Part shown: piece after piece, positions 51,699 through 58,816 of the stretch
Position numbering within the stretch: position 1 is the first letter of the stretch
Layout: each line of letters starts with the position of its first letter
From: an uncultured Oscillospiraceae bacterium
GTDB lineage: Bacteria > Bacillota > Clostridia > Oscillospirales > Oscillospiraceae
Length of the DNA stretch: 64,000 bases
Direction of reading: 5' to 3'
Assembly (NCBI GenBank): GCA_910588045.1
Contig: CAJUPS010000001.1
Location: 62,001 to 126,000 of the forward strand
Translations under genes and position numbers: made by a program
Notes under the pieces: generated by a model
What the model saw: only the letters and a program-made list of their open reading frames with translations
Databases searched by the model: none
What the model was told of the DNA's origin: nothing

Positions 51699-52523
51699 AT
51701 GCGTACAAACGATATATTAAACTTTACCTCTCACCTGGAGAGCGAGGGGCGAAGTACCGGAACCATTGAAAAATACCGCAGAGATGTCCTCGCGTTCGCC
51801 GTGTGGCTGGACGACCTGGCGTTGGAGGAAGCCTCCAGCTGGCGGGAGTATTTGCTGGAACAGGGATATGCACCGGTGACGGTGAACTCTATGCTTTCGG
51901 CTGTCAATCGGTTTCTCAAGTTCCTTGGCCGGGAGGACTGCAAGATCAAGTTTCTCCGCGTCCAGCGCAAAGCCTTCCGGGAGGAGAACCGGGAACTGAC
52001 GAAGGCGGAATATCAGCGCTTACTCGATGCCGCCAGGGAGACGGGCCAGGAACGATTGGAGCTCTTGATGGAGACCATCTGCGCAACAGGTATCCGCGTT
52101 TCGGAGGTCCGCTATATTACCGTTGAAGCTGCGAACCGGGCGGAGACGGACATCAATCTCAAGGGAAAAATCCGTTCCATCCTAATCCCCAACAAGCTCC
52201 GCCGGAAGCTGCTCAAGTATGCTAAGAAAAACAAAATCGCCTCCGGAGAGATTTTTCTTACCGGAAGCGGAAAGCCGCTCTCACGCGGTCAGATTTGGCG
52301 GGAAATGAAAGCCATCTGTAAAAAAGCAGGCGTGGAGGAAAGCAAAGTCTTCCCACACAACCTGCGGCACTTATTCGCAACAACTTTCTACAAAGCTTGT
52401 AAGGACATCGTGAAGCTGGCGGACGTTCTCGGTCATAGCTCCATCAACACCACCCGGATTTATTTGATGACCTCCGGGGCAGAACATGCGCGGCAGCTGG
52501 AAAAGTTGGGGCTGGTTACGTGA
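51699..52523 (+). CDS. Tyrosine recombinase, candidate invertase of the adjacent switch
   Basis: The 274-residue protein has an N-terminal SAM-like domain (RTNDILNFTSHLESEGRSTGTIEKYRRDVLAFAVWL) and the catalytic residues Arg in ATGIRVSEV (about 133), HNLRHLF (about 219-225), HSS and a Tyr in TTRIYLM (about 255). It differs clearly from the XerD at 4370. Its position 13 bp before a pair of inverted 20-bp sites makes it the likely enzyme of that switch, as RecV-type enzymes are for clostridial switches. ATG 51699 follows GAAAGGAGGATTCGTTTT. Confidence 0.9.
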   Translation: MRTNDILNFTSHLESEGRSTGTIEKYRRDVLAFAVWLDDLALEEASSWREYLLEQGYAPVTVNSMLSAVNRFLKFLGREDCKIKFLRVQRKAFREENRELTKAEYQRLLDAARETGQERLELLMETICATGIRVSEVRYITVEAANRAETDINLKGKIRSILIPNKLRRKLLKYAKKNKIASGEIFLTGSGKPLSRGQIWREMKAICKKAGVEESKVFPHNLRHLFATTFYKACKDIVKLADVLGHSSINTTRIYLMTSGAEHARQLEKLGLVT

Positions 52524-52536
52524 CTTTCGTCATGTT

Positions 52537-52556
52537 GACAAAATTTCTATTTTGTC
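52537..52556 (+). repeat. Left inverted site of the promoter switch
   Basis: GACAAAATTTCTATTTTGTC. Arms GACAAAA and TTTTGTC are complementary and flank a 6-bp asymmetric centre TTTCTA, the layout of a tyrosine-recombinase core site. Confidence 0.9.
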
Positions 52557-52755
52557 GCATTTCTACATAGTTAGCTTTCCCTCATTATAGCATAGATTTC
52601 CAAAAAGGAAAGACAGTTTTCCCAAAATCAGCGGTTTAACGAAAAAAGAGCATGAAAATCCAAGGACTGCAAAAAAACACTTTGCGCAGTCCTTAGATTT
52701 CATGCCCTTTTTTTCTGTTCTTTGAGGTCAGTTGCCTAAAATCATGCAACCAGCA
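52557..52755. promoter_or_regulatory. Invertible promoter segment (OFF orientation as sequenced)
   Basis: The 199-bp segment between the inverted sites contains a bidirectional terminator and one promoter. The promoter is on the minus strand, with a perfect extended -10 TGCTATAAT (TATAAT at 52589-52584) and a weak -35. It reads left, toward the 3' end of the recombinase gene. Inversion would turn it toward the riboswitch leader and the surface-protein gene. Confidence 0.82.
52650..52714. terminator. Bidirectional terminator within the invertible segment
   Basis: GCATGAAAATCCAAGGACTGC (52650-52670) pairs with 52686-52705 with small bulges. It is followed by CCTTTTTTT on the plus strand and CTTTTTTCG on the minus strand. 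It would insulate the promoter in both orientations. Confidence 0.85.
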
Positions 52756-52775
52756 GACAAAATAGAAATTTTGTC
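52756..52775 (-). repeat. Right inverted site of the promoter switch
   Basis: GACAAAATAGAAATTTTGTC, the exact reverse complement of 52537-52556. Flanking bases do not match, so the repeat is exactly 20 bp. Confidence 0.9.
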
Positions 52776-52869
52776 CACTGGTATGCCATCCGCGAAGCGT
52801 CCGCGCTGAACGGTTTGACATAGGCGTCTGTGCAGGAAAACGAAGGAAGGGGGAGATCGCACGGAATGT

Positions 52870-52955
52870 GCGGAAAGCGTAAACCAATTATTTCGGCAAA
52901 CCATTGGAAACGATGGGGCGCAAAGCCAGGTGCGTCGGACTCCAGGGTTCCCGCG
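52870..52955 (+). promoter_or_regulatory. Cyclic di-GMP-I riboswitch motif, first copy
   Basis: GEMM-I core: GGCAAACC (52895-52902), stem ATTG/CGAT with a GAAA tetraloop, then GGCGCAAAGCC and a later CAGGGTTCCCG resembling the tetraloop receptor. The canonical wording is GGCAAACC...GAAA...GGACGCAAAGCC. An outer P1 stem is not obvious, so this copy may be degenerate. A long GC-rich hairpin follows (about 52951-52989). Confidence 0.8.
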
Positions 52956-53012
52956 CGAGCCCAGCCGCGAAGCGGCGGGTCGCGTGGGAAAGAGGAGGAG
53001 CAAGGGAGCGGC

Positions 53013-53044
53013 GTTCCGTTTTCGCCGTGAGGCGGAAACGGAAC
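53013..53044 (+). repeat. Hairpin between the two riboswitch motifs
   Basis: GTTCCGTTTTCGCC, loop GTGA, GGCGGAAACGGAAC (one G-T wobble). It may serve as part of the expression platform of the first aptamer. Confidence 0.6.
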
Positions 53045-53078
53045 GAAGCGGACTTTGCTCCGACGAGGACACGCTCGA

Positions 53079-53178
53079 CCGGTTGCACGGCAAAGCAGTG
53101 GAAACACTGTGACGCAAAACCAGAGGCTGCGGGATTACCACAACCCCGCCGGTAATCCTATGCTCGTTCGGTTACCGG
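53079..53178 (+). promoter_or_regulatory. Cyclic di-GMP-I riboswitch motif, second copy
   Basis: P1 is CCGGT (53079-53083) with ACCGG (53174-53178). The core is GGCAAAGC (53089-53096), a stem closed by GAAA, GACGCAAAACC (53111-53121), hairpin GGATTACC/GGTAATCC and the receptor-like GTTCGGTTACCGG. It lies 45 nt before the start codon. Downstream CGGAC/GTCCG and CTTTGC/GCAAAG pairings overlap and exclude each other next to AAAGGAAG, a possible translational switch. Confidence 0.85.
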
Positions 53179-53222
53179 ACTCCCTTTGCGTCCGAATAAT
53201 GCAAAGAAAGGAAGCAAATCTT

Positions 53223-55190
53223 ATGAAGAAACGAATTTTTTCTAAAGCCTTGGCCCTCTTTATGACGCTATCGCTGCTGTCAACCACCGCGTTTGCGGCG
53301 ATGGAACTCAACGACGCCAATATGGGCGATCATATCGACCAAACTTCCGGCGCTCTGCTTGGGTATATCGCAGATGAGGGCAGCGATACCAGAAGCTACG
53401 ACTATTTCCTCGGCAGCAACATCACCCTCGACAAAACCCTGACGGTCAGCAACGGCGTGAATGCAACCCTGGACCTGAACGGTTATACGCTTGCGCTCAA
53501 CACCGCCCCTTCTGTGACCACGGATGAATCCGGATACGTCACCAACGTTACCGCCGGAAATGCGGATGGCAGCACGGTTAAGACCGGTTCTGTCATTCAG
53601 GTCACCGGCGGCGCTGCGCTGACGGTACAGGACACCGATGCCAACGGAGGAAACGGCGGCGCAACCGGTACGATCACCGGGGGCAATGCCGCAACCTTTG
53701 GCGGCGGTATCCGGGTCGACGGGGGCACCCTCGTTATGACCGGCGGTGAAATTTCCGGAAACACCGCCAAGAACAACGGCGGCGGCGTCTACGTCAACAA
53801 CGGCAAGTTTGAGATGAGCGGTGATGCGTCCATCACAGAAAACTATGCTTCTCACGGTGGCGGCGGCGTCTTCCTGAATAGCACCGCAAGTCACATGAAT
53901 GATCAGAAGGCCGAGTTCGTTATGAACGGCGGTTCCATCACCGGAAATGCCACAGGTAAAAACGGTCAGGGCCTTGGCGGCGGTGTCGGCGCTTCGGCCA
54001 ATGCGGAGAACATCGACACCAGCTATAACGCCATTACCATCACGGGCGGCGAGATTTCCGGCAACTTCTCCGGTGGAAACGGCGGAGGGATCTATATCCT
54101 GGGCGGAGGTCTCGCCATCACCGGCGGCGAAATTTCCGGGAACAAAGCCAACCAGGGCGGCGGCCTTTACAGCCACGATTCCAAGGCAGAAATCGAAAAT
54201 GCCTCCATCACCGGCAATACTGCCGGGAGCATTGGCGGCGGCATCTTCAATGTCAATTCTCACTTGGAAATGAAGAGCGGTGAAGTCTGCAACAACGTGT
54301 CCGGCAAGAACGCCGCTGACGTCTATCACTACAGGGGCAGTATTAAGCTGCCCTCCGCACAGGAGATGGGCGCCGCAGGGGAAGACGGGAAGGCGATTTC
54401 CGGCTGGTACTTCGATGGCAACGACCGGTGGGGAAATGGTCTATACGCGTATTACCTCCAACCCCATGAATATTCCGGCAACAGTGCGCTGTATCTGAAA
54501 GCCGCTCACGACGAATATTTTACCGTGACCTTCACGGATGGCGCGGACGGCGCGGTCTTTGCAGACCAGACGGTTGATTTGGAGAAGGGCACAGCCACCC
54601 CCAATTTCGATGGCGAACCCACCCGTGAAGGCTTTACCTTTACCGGCTGGCAGCTGTCGGAGGACGGTGAGCTGAGTGATACTGTGACCCGCAATATCAC
54701 TCTGGTTGCCCAGTGGGAGCCTATCCCGGCCGATGAGCCCGATACCCCCGCCGCTCCTGTCACGCCGGAGATTCCCGGCGTCGTAGAAGCAGGCGCGGAT
54801 ACCACCACTACCACCACTTCCACCATCGCCGATGAGGAAATCCCTCTAGCGGGCCTGGTCTCCGTAGCCCAGCTGCTGGAGGCCCTGCGCCTGCATGACG
54901 GCATCGACGATGTGCAGCTCCCCGAGGACTTCCAGTGGATTGACCACGAGTACGCCCAGGCCATCTATTGGGGACTTGCCGAGCAGTTCATAACCGACGC
55001 TGAGGAAGCGCCCCTGGATCCCGACGAGGTCGTCACCGTGGCCATTCTCCGTGGAATCATGACCGCTTATGCCGCATACATGGACACCACCTTTGATGTG
55101 GCAATCGAAGAAGAGGACGACATGATCGTTATGAACTGCGACGAAATTCTCTCCGCGTTCTATGAGGCACAGGAGGCCAAGGCCGCGTAA
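53223..55190 (+). CDS. Secreted beta-helix surface protein
   Basis: The 655-residue protein has a signal peptide (KKRIFSKALALFMTLSLLS...AFA, cleaved near 25) and a right-handed beta-helix of repeated GGEISGN / SITGN / GGGI units (about 150-370). A Listeria-Bacteroides (InlB-type) repeat follows (YFTVTFTDG to ITLVAQW, about 431-498), then a Pro/Thr linker and a helical C-terminal domain (about 540-655). No LPxTG motif or SLH triplet is visible. Such proteins often bind glycans or surfaces. ATG 53223 follows AAAGGAAGCAAATCTT. Confidence 0.88.
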   Translation: MKKRIFSKALALFMTLSLLSTTAFAAMELNDANMGDHIDQTSGALLGYIADEGSDTRSYDYFLGSNITLDKTLTVSNGVNATLDLNGYTLALNTAPSVTTDESGYVTNVTAGNADGSTVKTGSVIQVTGGAALTVQDTDANGGNGGATGTITGGNAATFGGGIRVDGGTLVMTGGEISGNTAKNNGGGVYVNNGKFEMSGDASITENYASHGGGGVFLNSTASHMNDQKAEFVMNGGSITGNATGKNGQGLGGGVGASANAENIDTSYNAITITGGEISGNFSGGNGGGIYILGGGLAITGGEISGNKANQGGGLYSHDSKAEIENASITGNTAGSIGGGIFNVNSHLEMKSGEVCNNVSGKNAADVYHYRGSIKLPSAQEMGAAGEDGKAISGWYFDGNDRWGNGLYAYYLQPHEYSGNSALYLKAAHDEYFTVTFTDGADGAVFADQTVDLEKGTATPNFDGEPTREGFTFTGWQLSEDGELSDTVTRNITLVAQWEPIPADEPDTPAAPVTPEIPGVVEAGADTTTTTTSTIADEEIPLAGLVSVAQLLEALRLHDGIDDVQLPEDFQWIDHEYAQAIYWGLAEQFITDAEEAPLDPDEVVTVAILRGIMTAYAAYMDTTFDVAIEEEDDMIVMNCDEILSAFYEAQEAKAA

Positions 55191-55227
55191 ATTCTCACCC
55201 ACCCCCTTCCCATCCCGCACAGACAGA

Positions 55228-55253
55228 GGGCCCCGGGCAGACGCCCGGGGCCC
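55228..55253. terminator. Terminator between the surface protein and addA
   Basis: GGGCCCCGGGC, loop AGAC, perfect complement, in a convergent gap. Confidence 0.75.
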
Positions 55254-55267
55254 ATTATCATATACCC

Positions 55268-58200
55268 TCAAACTTCTACTGCCTCCCCCAATCGGAAGAA
55301 GTACAGCACCCGCCGTCTGACCGGCAGCTCCAATATTTTCTCCAGCGCGGCACTATAGGCCGCCAGCTGGGGGCGGTAGGCCGCCACTCTCTCCTCCAGG
55401 GTGTCCTCTGTGACGTAATCCGTCTTGAAGTCCACCACGGTGACGGCCCCATCCTGCACGGCGAACAGGTCCACTACCCCCTGGAGCATGATCTCCTCCC
55501 CGTCCTCCAGTCCGTCGAAGTAGTCCCGCCCCGGCATCAGCAGACTGAAGCGGTATTCCCGCTCCACCTGCTCCGCCCTCCGCAGCTCCTCCGCCAGCGG
55601 CGAAGCCAGAAACCGGCGCAGCTCCTTCCGGTTCACCGCGTCCGCCTGCTCCTCACTCAGCAGCCGCCGCACCCGCAGGGACTTCACCACGGCGTCCACG
55701 TCCGTGTCCCGCTCCAGCGGCAGGTACTGCATGACCAGATGGGTGGCCGTGCCCCGTTCTGCGGCGGAGAGGGGCCGCTGTCCCGACAGGAACCGGGGCG
55801 CGGCAAAATCCCGGTGGACGTAGGGCTGGACGGTCTCCTGGGCGATCTCCCGGTCCTTCTCCCGCCCCTTGAGCTGGGTGGCGGTGAGCTTGGTGGGCAC
55901 AAGGCAGGCGGCGGCGTGGGGGTAGACGAACTCCAAAGCCTCCCGGTCCACCGGCAGGGCCTCCCCGGCGGAGGAAGCGGCTCGCTCCTCCTGGTCCGGC
56001 GCGGTCTCGTACAGGGACCGGTCGTGGAGCTCCACCCGCCAGGGGGTGTCCTCCACCGCTGCCCAGATCCCATCCTCCATCCCCGCCAGGGCCCGCAGCT
56101 CCGCCGCCTCCCGCCGCTGGAGCAGGGGCAGCAGGATCCACTCCGCCGCCGAGCGCGCACCGTCCACCGTCTCCGGCGGGACCGGGAGGGCCGACAGAGC
56201 CGTCAACTCCTTCATCCGCCGTTCGGCAGAGGCCATGGAGGCTGTGAGGATCAATTTTTCCTTGGCCCTGGTCATGCCCACATAGAGGACCCGCATCTCC
56301 TCGGAACGGGACTCGCGGCTGAGCAGACCGGACACGGCCTCCCGGGCGATGGTGGCGTATCGAATACGCCGGTCCAGATCGATGTACTGGGGCCCCAAGC
56401 CCAGCCGGGGGTGGATCAGCACCGGCTTTTGCAGGTCCATCCGGTTGAACCGCTTCCCCAGGTCCGAGAGGATGACGATGGGGAACTCCAGTCCCTTGGA
56501 CTTGTGAATGCTCATGATCTGCACGCCGCCGGAGGGGGACCCGGAGGCGGTCAGGGGCTGCTCCCCGTTCTCCAGCAGGCGGCGCAGGTGGGTGACAAAG
56601 GCGAAAAGGCCCTTGTAGCCCGCGCTTTCAAAGTTCCGGGCGTGCTCATACAGGGCGATCAGGTTCTCCCTGCGGCGCACGCCGCCCGCCATGGCCCCGA
56701 AGACGCCCAGCACGTTCAGCCGGTTATAGAGCCGCCAGATCAGGCGGTGGACGCTCAAATCCCGAGCGAGACTGCGCAGCTCCTCAAGATTTTGCAGGAA
56801 ATCCACGCAGAACGGGTCCTCCGAGGCGGCCAGGGCCTCATAGAAATCCCCCTCCGGGTGGGTCCCCCGGATGACAGCCAACCGATCCGGTGTGAACCCG
56901 GCCAGCGGCGAGCGCAGCACGGCGATGAGCGGCACATCCTGCCGGGGGTTGTCCAGGATCTCCAGCAGGGAGCACACCACCGCCACCTCCATGGCGGAGA
57001 AGAAGTCCTCGTTCTCCTGGGCGGCGCAGGGGATGCCCCGCTCCTCCAGGGCCCTGGCGTAGTGCTTGAGCCGGGGGCCGGGGGAGCGCATGAGGATCAC
57101 CACGTCCTCCGCCCGGCAGGGGCGGAGTTCCCCGGTATTCTCGTCTGTGACGGGATAGCCCTCCCGCAGCAGATCGTCGATCCGTTCGGCCACAAACCGG
57201 GCCTCCAGCAGCGGGCCGGGGACCTGCTCCTCCTCCCCGTCCTGGGGCGGGAGAAGCAGGTGGAACTCTGTCTCGCAGTCCTCCCGGGGGGGCAGGTAGG
57301 CCGCGCCGAAGTACAGCCTCTCCGCCTCGCCGTAGTCCACCTCCCCCATCTCCCGGCTCATGAGGTTGGAGAAGACAAAGTTGGCCGCATCCAGTACCGG
57401 CGCACGGGACCGGAAATTCTGACTGAGCAGGATCCTCCGGGGCTCCCCCTCGGCGGCGTCGGCGGCGTCCGGATAGACCCGGTACTGCTCTAAGAAGATC
57501 GTGGGGTCCGCCAGGCGGAAGCGGTAGATGGACTGCTTCACATCCCCCACGGTGAAGAGCTTGCGCCCGTTTTGGGAGACGGCGTCGAAGATGCGGTTCT
57601 GGACCTGGTTGGTGTCCTGGTACTCGTCCACCATCACCTCCCGATAGCGGGCGGCGACGGTCTCGGCCAGGGCCGTGGGGCGTCCCTCCTCCCCCAGCAG
57701 CAGCCGCACGGCGTAGTGCTCCTGGTCGGAAAAGTCGGTGACGTTCCGCCGCAGCTTCTCCCGCTGATACGCCGCCGTGAAGTCCAGGCACAGGTCCAGC
57801 AGCGCCTCCATGGCGGGCGCAGAGCGCAGCAGGTCCTCCCCTGTCTCCGCCCCCGTGGCATCCAGAATGGCCCAGAAGGTCTCCTTCTTGCAGCGGTCCC
57901 AGAGGGCCTTGACGCGCTCCTTCAGTTCCGGGTTCTCACATTTCCGGGCGGCGGAGAGCCTGGGGAACACGGGAATCCGCGCCGCAGCCCGGTCCCACCC
58001 CTGCGCCGCCGCATCCGCCAGGGCCGTCATCTGCGCAGCCGCCTCGGTAAATCCGGGGGCGTACGCCTTTTCTACGGCGGCGTCCCCACGCATCTCCTCC
58101 ACGGCGTTCTCCAGCAGCTTCGCCCAGTGGCGCGCCTTGCGCTCCACCCGGTCCAGCAGCGCCCGGCCGAACTCCGTCTCGCCTCCGTCCTCCGGCAGGG

Positions 58201-58816
58201 ACGCCCAGACCGCCTTCTGCTCCTCCAGCCAGCGCTCCGGGTAGGCGTGGCTCTGGACCTTGTTGTGGAGCTCCAGGACCAGGTCCTCCAGTCCCCGGTC
58301 GTCCCGGCCGAAGCCGAAGCAGTCCGCCAGCTGGACCTGTCCGGGGGTCATGTCGGTGTAAAATTCCTCCAGGACCCGGGGCAACACCCTCTGCCGCAGC
58401 AGCGACGCCTCGCCCTCATCCAGGACCCGGAAATCCGCCGTGAGTCCCCCCTGCTCCCCCAGGTCCAGCAGGTGAACGTTCTCCCGCAGCAGCGCGGTAC
58501 AGAAGGCGTCGATGGTCTTGATGTCCGCCTGGTACACCAACAGCATCTGCCGTTGGAGACGGCGGTTCCCCGGCTGCTCCGCCATGCGGCGGCCCAGCTC
58601 CTGGGCAATGCGCTCCCGGAGTTCTGCGGCGGCGGCGCGGGTGTAGGTGATGATCAGGAAGTCGTCCAGGTCCGCCTGTTCCTCCCCCAGCACCTGGCGG
58701 AACAGCCGCTCCACCAGCACCCGGGTCTTGCCGCTCCCGGCGGCGGCGGACACCAGTACCCGCCCGCCCTGGTCCTCCACCACGGCGCGTTGGCTCTCGG
58801 TCAGTTGGATACTCAT
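55268..58816 (-). CDS. addA: ATP-dependent helicase/nuclease subunit A
   Basis: AddA is the helicase-nuclease of the AddAB complex that processes double-strand breaks for RecA. The 1,182 residues have Walker A VSAAAGSGKTRVLVER (22-37), a UvrD-like core with VDEYQDTNQVQNRIF and VGDVKQSIYRFR, QIMSIHKSKGLEFP (motif V region) and the C-terminal nuclease motif VTVVDFKTDYV (about 1123-1133). It overlaps addB by 4 bp, in the usual B-then-A order. Confidence 0.97.
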   Translation of the reverse strand: MSIQLTESQRAVVEDQGGRVLVSAAAGSGKTRVLVERLFRQVLGEEQADLDDFLIITYTRAAAAELRERIAQELGRRMAEQPGNRRLQRQMLLVYQADIKTIDAFCTALLRENVHLLDLGEQGGLTADFRVLDEGEASLLRQRVLPRVLEEFYTDMTPGQVQLADCFGFGRDDRGLEDLVLELHNKVQSHAYPERWLEEQKAVWASLPEDGGETEFGRALLDRVERKARHWAKLLENAVEEMRGDAAVEKAYAPGFTEAAAQMTALADAAAQGWDRAAARIPVFPRLSAARKCENPELKERVKALWDRCKKETFWAILDATGAETGEDLLRSAPAMEALLDLCLDFTAAYQREKLRRNVTDFSDQEHYAVRLLLGEEGRPTALAETVAARYREVMVDEYQDTNQVQNRIFDAVSQNGRKLFTVGDVKQSIYRFRLADPTIFLEQYRVYPDAADAAEGEPRRILLSQNFRSRAPVLDAANFVFSNLMSREMGEVDYGEAERLYFGAAYLPPREDCETEFHLLLPPQDGEEEQVPGPLLEARFVAERIDDLLREGYPVTDENTGELRPCRAEDVVILMRSPGPRLKHYARALEERGIPCAAQENEDFFSAMEVAVVCSLLEILDNPRQDVPLIAVLRSPLAGFTPDRLAVIRGTHPEGDFYEALAASEDPFCVDFLQNLEELRSLARDLSVHRLIWRLYNRLNVLGVFGAMAGGVRRRENLIALYEHARNFESAGYKGLFAFVTHLRRLLENGEQPLTASGSPSGGVQIMSIHKSKGLEFPIVILSDLGKRFNRMDLQKPVLIHPRLGLGPQYIDLDRRIRYATIAREAVSGLLSRESRSEEMRVLYVGMTRAKEKLILTASMASAERRMKELTALSALPVPPETVDGARSAAEWILLPLLQRREAAELRALAGMEDGIWAAVEDTPWRVELHDRSLYETAPDQEERAASSAGEALPVDREALEFVYPHAAACLVPTKLTATQLKGREKDREIAQETVQPYVHRDFAAPRFLSGQRPLSAAERGTATHLVMQYLPLERDTDVDAVVKSLRVRRLLSEEQADAVNRKELRRFLASPLAEELRRAEQVEREYRFSLLMPGRDYFDGLEDGEEIMLQGVVDLFAVQDGAVTVVDFKTDYVTEDTLEERVAAYRPQLAAYSAALEKILELPVRRRVLYFFRLGEAVEV

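Noticed and set aside
52552..52590. A plus-strand promoter inside the invertible segment
   Set aside because: TTGTCG or TCTACA can be paired only with poor -10 sequences, while the minus strand has a perfect extended -10 in the same place.
52815..52843. TTGACA at 52815 as a fixed promoter for the surface gene
   Set aside because: No -10-like hexamer exists at 16-19 bp spacing (AAACGA at 17).
53721..54250. Tandem DNA repeats or CRISPR in the surface-protein gene
   Set aside because: The periodicity comes from the protein-level beta-helix units; the DNA copies vary and have no uniform spacers.
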